Shown one piece after another: positions 1-6,310 of a stretch of DNA of 8,985 bases. Source of the DNA: an uncultured Dehalococcoidia bacterium (GTDB lineage Bacteria; Chloroflexota; Dehalococcoidia; Tepidiformales; Tepidiformaceae). Location: positions 1-8,985 of the forward strand of contig CALFYR010000171.1 of assembly GCA_937954195.1 (NCBI GenBank), in the 5' to 3' direction. Made by a program: the position numbers and the translations under genes. Under the pieces are notes generated by a model. The model was not told the origin of the DNA, searched no databases, and worked only from the letters and a program-made list of their open reading frames with translations. How positions within the stretch are numbered: position 1 is the first letter of the stretch; each line of letters opens with the position of its first letter.

Positions 1-53
1 CACTCGGCACTCGGCACTCGGCACTCGGCACTCGGCACTCGGCACTCGGCACT
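1..53. repeat. Heptanucleotide tandem array, unit CACTCGG
   Basis: Seven perfect tandem copies of CACTCGG (1-49) are followed by a partial CACT (50-53). The array runs off the left edge of the window, so its full length is unknown. It ends 19 nt before the start codon of the acyl-CoA dehydrogenase and abuts a TATGCT hexamer (53-58) that could serve as a -10 box. Different heptamer units occur upstream of two other genes in this window. The perfect copies suggest recent expansion by slippage. Confidence 0.95.
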
Positions 54-72
54 ATGCTAATGTTCCGCCGCA

Positions 73-1233
73 ATGCCCCTCACCGAACAACAGGAACAGA
101 TCCGCACCCAGGCCCGCGCCCTCGCCGCGCGCTTCGGCGATGACTACTGGCGCGAACGCGACGCCAACCACGAGTTCCCGTGGGACTTCTACCGCGCCTT
201 CGCCGAAGCCGGCTGGCTGGGTATCGCCATTCCACCCGAATACGGCGGCGCGGGCCTCGGCATCACCGAAGCTGCCCTCCTCCTCGAAGAAGTCGCCGCC
301 AGCGGCGCCGCCATGAACGGCGCCACCGCCCTCCACCTCACTATCTTCGGACTCAACCCCGTCGTGAAGCACGGCTCCCACGAACTCAAGCAGGAGATCC
401 TTCCCGCAGCCGCATCCGGCGAACTCCACGTCGCCTTCAGCATCACCGAACCCGACGCCGGCTCCGACACACCCTCCATCTCCACCGTCGCCGTCCGTGA
501 TGGCGACCACTACGTGCTCCGCGGCAAGAAGGTCTGGACCTCCAAAGCCCAGGAATCGAGCAAGGCGCTCGTCCTCGCCCGCACCACCCCCGCCGACCAG
601 TGCAAGCGCCGGACTGATGGCATGACCCTCTTCATCGCCGACCTCGATCCGGCCTGCGTCACCGTCCGCGAAATCCCCAAGCTTGGCCGCAACGCCGTCG
701 ATTCGAACGAGGTCTTCTACGACGATCTGCCCGTCCCGGTGTCGCGCGTCGTGGGCGAAGAAGGCAAGGGCTTCTACCAGCTCCTCGATGGCCTCAACCC
801 GGAGCGCATCCTCATCGCGGCGGAAGCGCTCGGCACCGGCAAGGCCGCCCTGCGCAAGGCGGTCGGCTACGCGAAAAGTCGCGTCGTTTTCGGCCGGCCC
901 ATCGGCCAGAACCAGGGCATCCAGTTCCCCCTCGCCGATAGCTACGCCAAGCTCCAGGCCGCCGAACTCATGATTCGTCACGCCGCCGACCTCTACGATG
1001 CCGGCCAACCATGCGGCGCCGAAGCCAACATGGCGAAGTACCTCGCCGCCGAATTCGCCTTCGAAGCCGCCGACCGCGCCCTCCAGACCCACGGCGGGTT
1101 CGGCTACGCCCTCGAATTCGATATCGGCCGTTACTGGCGCGAAGCCCGCCTCATGCGCATCGCGCCCGTCACCCAGGAGATGATCCTCAACTTCCTCGGC
1201 CAGCACGAATTGGGCCTCCCTCGCTCCTACTAA
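73..1233 (+). CDS. Acyl-CoA dehydrogenase family protein
   Basis: FAD-dependent alpha,beta-dehydrogenation of an acyl-CoA thioester in the cytoplasm, the first oxidative step of beta-oxidation. At 386 aa it has the family's usual length. The N-terminal helical domain contains the typical WLGIAIPPEYGGAGLG (48-63). The middle beta domain has SITEPDAGSDT (123-133) and GKKVWTSKA (151-159), and the C-terminal domain has QTHGGFGYALEFD (338-350) followed by a WREAR flavin-site motif. The base used by medium-chain enzymes (YEGT loop) is missing: that position reads IAPVT (363-367). Glu244 in NPERILIA instead matches the catalytic Glu position of isovaleryl-CoA and long-chain dehydrogenases. The ATG at 73 is chosen because homology begins there; no Shine-Dalgarno is visible, so the leader may be very short. 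Substrate cannot be assigned. The nearby CoA ligase and crotonase-family enzyme support a fatty- or branched-acid pathway. Confidence 0.95.
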   Translation: MPLTEQQEQIRTQARALAARFGDDYWRERDANHEFPWDFYRAFAEAGWLGIAIPPEYGGAGLGITEAALLLEEVAASGAAMNGATALHLTIFGLNPVVKHGSHELKQEILPAAASGELHVAFSITEPDAGSDTPSISTVAVRDGDHYVLRGKKVWTSKAQESSKALVLARTTPADQCKRRTDGMTLFIADLDPACVTVREIPKLGRNAVDSNEVFYDDLPVPVSRVVGEEGKGFYQLLDGLNPERILIAAEALGTGKAALRKAVGYAKSRVVFGRPIGQNQGIQFPLADSYAKLQAAELMIRHAADLYDAGQPCGAEANMAKYLAAEFAFEAADRALQTHGGFGYALEFDIGRYWREARLMRIAPVTQEMILNFLGQHELGLPRSY

Positions 1234-1248
1234 CGACAATACTGTCGT
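1233..1248. other. Small inverted repeat just after the dehydrogenase stop
   Basis: ACGACA-atac-TGTCGT forms a 6-bp stem with a 4-nt loop, beginning at the last base of the stop codon. No T tract follows, so it is a weak terminator candidate at best. A further CGACA at 1278-1282 means it could equally be a set of protein-binding half-sites upstream of the next gene. The rest of the gap to 1320 is A/T-richer than its surroundings and would suit a promoter, but no convincing -35/-10 pair was found. Confidence 0.3.
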
Positions 1249-1320
1249 GTGTTACGGCCCAATTGCGAAAGAAATTTCGACACTAGGCCAAAATACCGCC
1301 GGAGTTGAGGGAATCCCCTG

Positions 1321-1791
1321 ATGGAGTCCCTCCTGAACGGCCCGACAACCACGATGTGGGAAGAATCGTGGAATGGGGAGTTGGCCGTGAAGGACTTGCG
1401 ATCATTAACCACGCTGGCGTTCCAGGCGGCGCACCGCGTCTCTGAGGGTGCCCTCGAAGTCGAGCGATCGCCCGGCCTCCAGCGCGTGCGTTTCTATGGC
1501 GCCCAGATCGCCGATTCCGGCGTCTCCGCGCTCGCTCATGTGGCATGCGCGTCGGCCGCCATGCCCCCGTGGGACCTTGCCTCCCGCGTCGAAGCCCGCA
1601 ACGCCCTGCGTGGCGCCCGCGATTGCCTCGATAAGCTGCGCAACCTCCTCAAGTCGTGCGAAAAGCAGGGCCACCTGGAACCCGCGGAGACTGCGCCGAT
1701 CCTGGAAGCCATCGAAGAGACCATGGCTCTCGTCCGCGCGCTCCTCCTCGAACTCACCCGCGGCCAACAGCGAATCACCAGCGTCGCCTGA
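1321..1791 (+). CDS. Small helical protein, possibly a divergent S23-like four-helix-bundle protein
   Basis: This 156-aa protein is predicted to be almost entirely alpha-helical, with no signal peptide, membrane segment or catalytic motif. From residue 23 on (VKDLRSLTTLAFQAAHRV, later LRNLLKSCEKQGHLEPAE and an ETMALVRALLLEL ending) its pattern resembles the four-helix-bundle family named after proteins encoded in 23S rRNA intervening sequences: a KDL start, a central helix pair, a GYL-like turn and a final helix. This is pattern matching by eye and is tentative. Two starts are plausible: ATG at 1321 (GAGG about 10 nt upstream) and GTG at 1387 (GGGGAG at 1375-1380, 6 nt upstream), the latter coinciding with where the resemblance begins. 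The reading frame and C-rich third positions match neighbouring genes. The YqgE/AlgH gene follows 48 nt later and is probably co-transcribed. Function unknown. Confidence 0.75.
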   Translation: MESLLNGPTTTMWEESWNGELAVKDLRSLTTLAFQAAHRVSEGALEVERSPGLQRVRFYGAQIADSGVSALAHVACASAAMPPWDLASRVEARNALRGARDCLDKLRNLLKSCEKQGHLEPAETAPILEAIEETMALVRALLLELTRGQQRITSVA

Positions 1792-1839
1792 CCCGGACCC
1801 CGTTGGCCGAAACCTGCCATCTGCGGGAAACTCGCTCTC

Positions 1840-2397
1840 GTGTCTGATTCGCTCGCCGGCCGGCTCCTCATCGCCACGCTGAACCTCACGGACCCCAACT
1901 TCTTCCGGACCGTGATCCTCATGTGCCTGCACGATGAGAACGGCGCCATGGGCCTCGTGCTCAATCGGCCGCTCGCGAACGAGGGCGTCGAAGAGCACCT
2001 CCCGCAGTTCGCCCGCCACGTCGCCGAGCCTCCCGTCGTCTTCCAGGGCGGCCCGGTCGAGCCCTCCGCGGCGCTCGTGCTTGGCCGCTACAAGGAGTGG
2101 CTCATCACGCCCACCCCGAACCGCGTCGTCGGCCGCGTCGGCCTCATCGATCTCGCAAAACCGCCCGAAGAGCTCGACGGCGCCGTTGAGGAGATCCGCG
2201 TCTTCGCTGGCTACTCTGGCTGGGGCGCGGGCCAGCTCGAACGCGAAATCGAGGAAGAAGCCTGGTTCGTCGTCGACGCCGACCCCGATGACGCCTTCTC
2301 CCGCGACCCGGAGATGCTCTGGCGCAACATCCTCAAACGCCAGCCCGGCCGCCTCGCAATGTTCGCCTACGCCCCCAAAGACCCCCAGGTCAACTAG
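1840..2397 (+). CDS. YqgE/AlgH family protein (UPF0301)
   Basis: This 185-aa protein has the normal family length. Diagnostic motifs are FFRTVILMCLHDENGAMGLV (21-40) followed by LNRP, FQGGPV (68-73), FAGYSGWGAGQLEREI (121-136), and a final LWRNIL segment. It is a soluble cytoplasmic protein with no signal peptide. The family is widespread; a Pseudomonas member was named AlgH for an alginate regulation phenotype, but its biochemical role is unsettled, so no specific function is assigned. The start is GTG at 1840 (reading SDSLAGRLLIAT), which fits the family's conserved N-terminus. Its Shine-Dalgarno is weak (a GGGA about 11 nt upstream), so translation may depend on the preceding gene 48 nt away. 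Confidence 0.95.
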   Translation: MSDSLAGRLLIATLNLTDPNFFRTVILMCLHDENGAMGLVLNRPLANEGVEEHLPQFARHVAEPPVVFQGGPVEPSAALVLGRYKEWLITPTPNRVVGRVGLIDLAKPPEELDGAVEEIRVFAGYSGWGAGQLEREIEEEAWFVVDADPDDAFSRDPEMLWRNILKRQPGRLAMFAYAPKDPQVN

Positions 2398-2409
2398 GCT
2401 CGGGCCTGG

Positions 2410-2444
2410 AACTCGCAGCTCGCAACTCGCAACTCGCAACTTCC
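2410..2444. repeat. Heptanucleotide tandem array, unit AACTCGC
   Basis: Four tandem heptamers (AACTCGC, AGCTCGC, AACTCGC, AACTCGC at 2410-2437) are followed by a degenerate fifth, AACTTCC. The array starts 12 nt after the YqgE/AlgH stop and ends 66 nt before the CoA ligase start. The unit resembles that of the left-edge array (shared ACTCG core), with the same period of 7. Confidence 0.9.
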
Positions 2445-2462
2445 CCTTGCAACGATTGGTGA

Positions 2463-2488
2463 CTGGCGCGACACTTCCACGCGCCCAG
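2463..2488 (+). promoter_or_regulatory. Stem-loop in the leader of the CoA ligase
   Basis: CTGGCGCG (2463-2470) can pair with CGCGCC-C-AG (2480-2488) around a 9-nt loop, giving eight pairs with one bulged C. It lies 22 nt before the ligase start and just upstream of its ribosome binding site (GGGAGG, 2496-2501). It could be a leader structure or simply G+C-rich chance pairing. A TTGCAA at 2447-2452 could be a -35 box, but no good -10 follows at 16-18 nt. Confidence 0.25.
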
Positions 2489-2510
2489 ACTTTCCGGGAG
2501 GTAAGCCCGT

Positions 2511-4082
2511 ATGACCACCGAACTGCGCATCCAATCCGTCGCCGATATCACCCGCGCCCACGCGGAAGCTCGCCCCGGTCACACCGCCATGATCTTTGGC
2601 GATCAACAGACGACCTACGGCGAACTGGACCGCCGCGCCAGCCAGGTTGCGAACGGGCTCGTCGCGGCCGGCCTCAAGCCGCAGGCCCGCGTCGCCTTCC
2701 TGGATAAGAACTCCGACCGCTTCTTCGAAGTCACCTTCGGCTCGGCCAAAGCCAACGCCGTCATGGTCGCCGTAAACTGGCGTCTCGCACCCCCGGAGGT
2801 CGCCTACGTCATCAACGACGCCATGGCGGAAGTCCTCTTCGTCGGCAAAGAGTTCTTCCCCGTCGCCGAGAAAATCCTCGCCGACCTGAAGACCGTGAAA
2901 ACGGTCATCGCCATCGATGAGGCACACGACGGCTGGGCCTACTACCCCGAGTGGCGCGATCGCCAGTCCGCCGATGACCCCCACATCGCGATCGACCCCG
3001 AAGACGTCGCCATCCAGATGTACACGAGTGGCACCACCGGCCACCCGAAGGGCGCCCAGCTCACCAACGCCAACCTGCTCACCCTCATCCCCGCCGCCGT
3101 CAGCGAATGGGGCGACCCCTGGACCGCCGACGACATCAACCTCGTCTGCATGCCGCTGTTCCACATCGCCGGCAGCGGCTGGGGCATCGTCGGGTTCTAT
3201 GCCGGCGCCACCGCCGTCATCGTCCGCGACATCATCCCTCCGGAAATCCTGCGCGTTATCCCCGCCCACGGCGTTACCAAGGCGCTCTTCGTGCCGGCCG
3301 TCATCCTCTTCCTCACCCAGACGCCCGGCGTCACCGAAACCGACTTCTCGAAGCTGCGCCTCATCGTCTACGGCGCCTCGCCAATCCCGCTCGACCTGCT
3401 CCGCAACGCCATCCAGGTCTTCAAGTGCGATTTCGCCCAGGTCTATGGCCTCACCGAAACCACCGGCGCCATCACCTACCTCCCGCCGGAAGACCACGAC
3501 CCGAATGGCAACCAGCGCATGCGCTCCTGCGGCCGGCCCATGGGCGGCATCGAAATCCGCATCGTCGACGCCGAAGGCAACAGCCTCCCCGCCGGAGAAG
3601 TGGGCGAGATCATCTGCCGCACGCAACAGAACATGAAGGGCTACTGGAACCTTCCCGAAGAGACGGCGAAGGCCATTCGCGGCGAATGGTTCCACACCGG
3701 CGATGCGGGCTACCTCGATGAGGACGGCTACCTCTACATCCACGACCGCGTGAAGGACATGATCGTCAGCGGTGGCGAAAACGTGTACCCGGCCGAGGTC
3801 GAATCAGCCCTCTTCGGCCACCCGGCCATCGCCGATGTCGCCGTCTTCGGCGTCCCGGATGAGCGCTGGGGCGAAGCCGTGAAGGCCGTCGTCGTTAAGA
3901 AACCCGGCGCCGAAGTCACCCCGGACGAGATCATCGCCTTCGCGAAAGAACGCATCGCCGGCTACAAAGTCCCGAAGTCCATCGACTTCGCCGAAATGCT
4001 CCCGCGCAACCCCAGCGGCAAGATCCTGAAGAAGGACCTCCGCGAGCCCTACTGGAAGGGCCTGGACCGCCGCGTCAACTAG
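2511..4082 (+). CDS. AMP-forming fatty-acid--CoA ligase (acyl-CoA synthetase)
   Basis: Activates a carboxylic acid with ATP to an acyl-adenylate and then an acyl-CoA. This 523-aa protein belongs to the ANL superfamily. Visible motifs in order: phosphate-binding loop YTSGTTGHPKGA (171-182), acyl-pocket segment with PLFHIAGSGW (205-214), A5 motif YGLTETTG (312-319), GEWFHTGD with the ribose-binding Asp (391-398), the hinge region HDRVKDMIVSGGENVYP (411-427), and C-terminal PSGKILKK with the adenylation lysine K504. All catalytic elements are present. There is no signal peptide or membrane segment. The start is firm: ATG at 2511 with GGGAGG 9 nt upstream. Its product would feed the acyl-CoA dehydrogenase upstream and the crotonase-family enzyme that converges on it. 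Substrate chain length or aromaticity cannot be read from the sequence; long-chain, medium-chain and benzoate-type ligases share these motifs. Confidence 0.96.
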   Translation: MTTELRIQSVADITRAHAEARPGHTAMIFGDQQTTYGELDRRASQVANGLVAAGLKPQARVAFLDKNSDRFFEVTFGSAKANAVMVAVNWRLAPPEVAYVINDAMAEVLFVGKEFFPVAEKILADLKTVKTVIAIDEAHDGWAYYPEWRDRQSADDPHIAIDPEDVAIQMYTSGTTGHPKGAQLTNANLLTLIPAAVSEWGDPWTADDINLVCMPLFHIAGSGWGIVGFYAGATAVIVRDIIPPEILRVIPAHGVTKALFVPAVILFLTQTPGVTETDFSKLRLIVYGASPIPLDLLRNAIQVFKCDFAQVYGLTETTGAITYLPPEDHDPNGNQRMRSCGRPMGGIEIRIVDAEGNSLPAGEVGEIICRTQQNMKGYWNLPEETAKAIRGEWFHTGDAGYLDEDGYLYIHDRVKDMIVSGGENVYPAEVESALFGHPAIADVAVFGVPDERWGEAVKAVVVKKPGAEVTPDEIIAFAKERIAGYKVPKSIDFAEMLPRNPSGKILKKDLREPYWKGLDRRVN

Positions 4083-4092
4083 CGACCGGGAC

Positions 4093-4120
4093 GGAGGACC
4101 ACCGACGATGGTGGTCCTCC
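4093..4120. terminator. Bidirectional hairpin terminator between convergent genes
   Basis: GGAGGACCACC (4093-4103) and GGTGGTCCTCC (4110-4120) are perfect 11-bp complements around a 6-nt loop (GACGAT). The hairpin fills the 45-nt gap between the convergent stops of the CoA ligase (4082) and the crotonase-family gene (4128). The plus-strand side is followed by a pyrimidine run (CTCTTCGTT) rather than a true T tract, and the minus-strand side has none, so it may act as a weak or factor-assisted terminator for both genes. Confidence 0.8.
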
Positions 4121-4127
4121 CTCTTCG

Positions 4128-4988
4128 TTACTCGAACTCCGGCACCTTGTAGTTCGGGAACAGGTCGGGCAGCTCATTCGCCACGCTCATCGTGAAGTTC
4201 GGCGCGCGCTTCTCCAGGAACGACGCCACGCCCTCGTGCACGTCGCTCGTCCCGCCCATGTAGAGAATCCCCCGCGAATCGGCCATGTGCGCGTGCATGG
4301 GATGGGCCGCCGTCAGGCCCCGCCACATCAGCTGCCGCCCCAGCGCCACCGAAACGCCCGACGTGTTGTCCGCAATCTCCCGCGCAAGCGCGTGCGCCGC
4401 CGGGAGCAGCGCGTCCTGCGCGTGCAGGCTTCGCACGAGCCCGCCCGCCAGCGCCTCCTGCGCGGTGAACACCCGCCCGGTAGCCACCCACTCCATCGCC
4501 TGCTGAATCCCCACGATCCGCGGCAGGAACCAGCTGCTGCACGCCTCCGGCACAATCCCCCGCCGCGAAAACACGAACCCCATCCTCGCGTTCTCGCTGG
4601 CAAGCCGGATGTCCATCGCCAGCGTCATCGTCGCGCCCACGCCCACCGCCGGCCCGTTAATGGCCGCGATGATCGGCTTCTTCAGTTCGAAGAACCTCAG
4701 CGTCACCTGCCCGCCGCCGTCCCGGTACTCCTTGATGTCCGTCGAACGCCCTCGCGAACTCGCGTTGAACGTATTCGGCCCGCCGGAAAGGTCGGCTCCC
4801 GCGCAGAACCCGCGCCCCCGCCCGGTCACAATAATCACCCGGATATCGTCGTCCGCGTCCGCGCGGTTGCACGCGTCGATGAGCTCGTTCTGCATCGTCC
4901 CCGTGAATGCGTTCAGCTGTTCGGGGCGGTCCAGCGTAATCGTCAGGATCTTGTCTTCAACGTCGTATGCGATGTGTTCGTAGGCCAT
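4128..4988 (-). CDS. Crotonase-family protein, probable enoyl-CoA isomerase-like enzyme
   Basis: This 286-aa member of the enoyl-CoA hydratase/isomerase superfamily acts on acyl-CoA thioesters in the cytoplasm. The oxyanion-hole segments are present: GRGFCAGADL (58-67) and AAINGPAVGVGA (108-119). Both glutamates of classical hydratase (rat Glu144 and Glu164) are replaced, by Thr120 and Phe140. A different glutamate, Glu148 in GIVPEACSSW (144-153), corresponds to the PEGCSS Glu of human ECI2-type delta3,delta2-enoyl-CoA isomerase. Isomerisation is therefore likelier than hydration, although other crotonase reactions are possible. An ATG at 4988 (MAYEHIAYD) is preferred over an in-frame TTG at 5009, as family members begin with this segment; no strong Shine-Dalgarno is visible. 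The Nudix gene ends 24 nt upstream, so the two are probably co-transcribed. It converges on the CoA ligase and likely serves the same beta-oxidation pathway. Confidence 0.92.
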   Translation of the reverse strand: MAYEHIAYDVEDKILTITLDRPEQLNAFTGTMQNELIDACNRADADDDIRVIIVTGRGRGFCAGADLSGGPNTFNASSRGRSTDIKEYRDGGGQVTLRFFELKKPIIAAINGPAVGVGATMTLAMDIRLASENARMGFVFSRRGIVPEACSSWFLPRIVGIQQAMEWVATGRVFTAQEALAGGLVRSLHAQDALLPAAHALAREIADNTSGVSVALGRQLMWRGLTAAHPMHAHMADSRGILYMGGTSDVHEGVASFLEKRAPNFTMSVANELPDLFPNYKVPEFE

Positions 4989-5012
4989 GCGCGGGATTCT
5001 GGGGCGCAAACC

Positions 5013-5543
5013 TCACGTTGTCGAACCGCCGTCAAATACGCCGTCCACCAACCCCGGAAACGCCTCCCGGAACATCCGTAACAACGCGGGGTTCGGGTCG
5101 AACCGGAGCAGCCGCTCCAGAGCCTCCCCCGGCTCCAGCACATCCCGCTCCACCGTCTCGAACTCCGGCGCCCAGGGCTCCAGCCGCACCGTTGCCACCC
5201 ACAGTGAACGCACCAGCACCAGCCCTTCTTCGTGCCCCCGCAAACACGTGCCCTGCGCAAAACCAATCAGCCGCGCGTCCTCCACCACCGCGCACGCCTC
5301 CTCCCACACCTCCCGATCCAGCGTCTCGCGCCACCCCTCCTCACCCTCCGGCCGCCCGCCCGGAAGCCCCCAGCCGCTCCCTTCGCTCACCACCACCACC
5401 TGTCCCTCCGTAGTCACGCACACGCCGGTCGAGCCATGACGCCTCCCTTCCGGCGCGCCATGGCTCGGCGGGAACCACATCCCTGCCCACTCCTGCCCGT
5501 TCTGCTCGAAGCGATGCTCCTCAAGGTCAGCCGGCACGCGCAT
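5013..5543 (-). CDS. Nudix hydrolase
   Basis: Hydrolyses a nucleoside diphosphate linked to another moiety; the substrate is not identifiable. This 176-aa cytoplasmic protein has a Nudix box at residues 63-85: Gly63, five residues, Glu69, seven residues, then REVWEEACA. Compared with the consensus REUxEExGU, the metal-binding REVWEE core is intact, while the late Gly is Cys84. Just ahead is the usual GWGLPGG (57-63). The start is ATG at 5543 with an AGGA 8 nt upstream. It is the first gene of a two-gene unit with the crotonase-family gene and diverges from the HAD phosphatase gene across 69 bp. A nucleotide- or CoA-housekeeping role would fit the neighbourhood but is speculation. Confidence 0.9.
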   Translation of the reverse strand: MRVPADLEEHRFEQNGQEWAGMWFPPSHGAPEGRRHGSTGVCVTTEGQVVVVSEGSGWGLPGGRPEGEEGWRETLDREVWEEACAVVEDARLIGFAQGTCLRGHEEGLVLVRSLWVATVRLEPWAPEFETVERDVLEPGEALERLLRFDPNPALLRMFREAFPGLVDGVFDGGSTT

Positions 5544-5575
5544 CCGACAAATCCTACCGCCACACCCCCGTTGTT

Positions 5576-5610
5576 AATCGACAATCCCAATTCCGCAATC
5601 CAAAATCCAA
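5576..5610. repeat. Degenerate heptanucleotide array, unit AATCCAA
   Basis: Five consecutive heptamers read AATCGAC, AATCCCA, ATTCCGC, AATCCAA, AATCCAA. The array is A/T-rich, unlike the surrounding DNA, and fills the divergent gap between the Nudix and HAD genes, ending 2 nt before the HAD start codon. The unit differs from those of the other two arrays but shares their period of 7 and their position upstream of a start codon. Confidence 0.75.
5578..5606 (+). promoter_or_regulatory. Putative promoter of the HAD phosphatase gene
   Basis: TCGACA (5578-5583, five of six matches to TTGACA), a 17-nt spacer, then CAAAAT (5601-5606, four of six to TATAAT). Transcription would start about 7 nt on, at or next to the GTG codon at 5613, giving a leaderless or near-leaderless mRNA. 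That agrees with the lack of any Shine-Dalgarno there. The promoter lies entirely within the heptamer array. Confidence 0.4.
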
Positions 5611-5612
5611 GC

Positions 5613-6296
5613 GTGCCTCGCCTCGTCCTTTTCGATATCGACCTGACGCTCATCACCACCACCGGCGCCGGCCGGACCGCCATGGAGTCCGCCTTCACCC
5701 GCCTCTGGCCCATCGACCGCGCCACCGAAGGCGTCTCCTTCGATGGCCGCACCGACCGCGGCATCTTCATCGAAGTCCTCGAAATGCATGGCAAGGGCGG
5801 CCCCGAACTCGAGGCAAACCTCGCGCGCTACGTCGAAGCCTACCTGGAGGACCTGCCCGGCTCGCTCGCTTCGAAGGGCGGCTCCGTCCTCCCGGGTGTG
5901 CCCGAACTCCTCGCAGCCCTCTCCCTCGAACAGCCGGGGTTCGGTCTCGCCACCGGCAACATCCGCCGCGGAGCGCAGGCCAAGCTCGGCCACTTTGGCC
6001 TCTGGGACCACTTCGTCGGCGGGGGATTCGGCGATGACCACGCCGTCCGCGCCGACCTCGTCGCCGCCGGCATCCGCGAACTCGCCACCCGCCTCGAAAC
6101 CGACCCCGACCCCCGCAACGCCATCGTCCTCGGCGATACCCCGCTCGATATCGAAGCAGCCCACCGGGCCGGCGCGATGGCGCTCGGCGTCGGTACCGGC
6201 CGCTTCACCGCCGCCGAACTCCTCGCCGCCGGCGCCGACTACGCCCTCGCCGACCTCTCCAACACCGCCCACGCCCTCGAAATCCTCACCGCCTGA
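5613..6296 (+). CDS. HAD-superfamily phosphatase (phosphoglycolate phosphatase-like)
   Basis: This 227-aa cytoplasmic hydrolase of the HAD superfamily has a helical cap of about 70 residues between motifs I and II (subclass I). Motif I is LFDIDLTLI, with nucleophile Asp8 and acid/base Asp10; the usual Gly after the second Asp is Leu. Motif II is LATGN (Thr114). A lysine in AQAKLGHFGL (Lys124) fits motif III, and GDTPLDIEAA (174-183) supplies the motif IV acids Asp175 and Asp179. It probably dephosphorylates a small phospho-metabolite; the substrate is unknown. The start is GTG at 5613, where HAD homology begins. The frame stays open upstream to 5232, but that stretch is antisense to the Nudix gene and low in complexity, so it is excluded. 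It diverges from the Nudix gene and converges on the cupredoxin gene. Confidence 0.93.
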   Translation: MPRLVLFDIDLTLITTTGAGRTAMESAFTRLWPIDRATEGVSFDGRTDRGIFIEVLEMHGKGGPELEANLARYVEAYLEDLPGSLASKGGSVLPGVPELLAALSLEQPGFGLATGNIRRGAQAKLGHFGLWDHFVGGGFGDDHAVRADLVAAGIRELATRLETDPDPRNAIVLGDTPLDIEAAHRAGAMALGVGTGRFTAAELLAAGADYALADLSNTAHALEILTA

Positions 6297-6310
6297 ACCC
6301 ACACACACCA

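Noticed and set aside
52..1239. Long open frame antisense to the acyl-CoA dehydrogenase (395 codons)
   Set aside because: Low-complexity Gly/Ala/Glu/Val-rich translation with no recognisable domain. It mirrors the strong codon bias of the true gene, which has clear family motifs.
1405..3743. Two long minus-strand open frames opposite YqgE/AlgH and the CoA ligase
   Set aside because: Same kind of compositional shadow. Both overlap the full or near-full length of well-identified plus-strand genes and run through the AACTCGC array.
4989..5009. TTG start seven codons upstream for the crotonase-family gene
   Set aside because: The family N-terminus begins at MAYEHIAYD. The extra residues come from a G/C-rich spacer with no supporting ribosome site.
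5232..5612. N-terminal extension of the HAD phosphatase by 127 codons
   Set aside because: The stretch is antisense to the Nudix gene, rich in Pro/Arg/His, and crosses the heptamer array. HAD motif I begins at once after the GTG at 5613.
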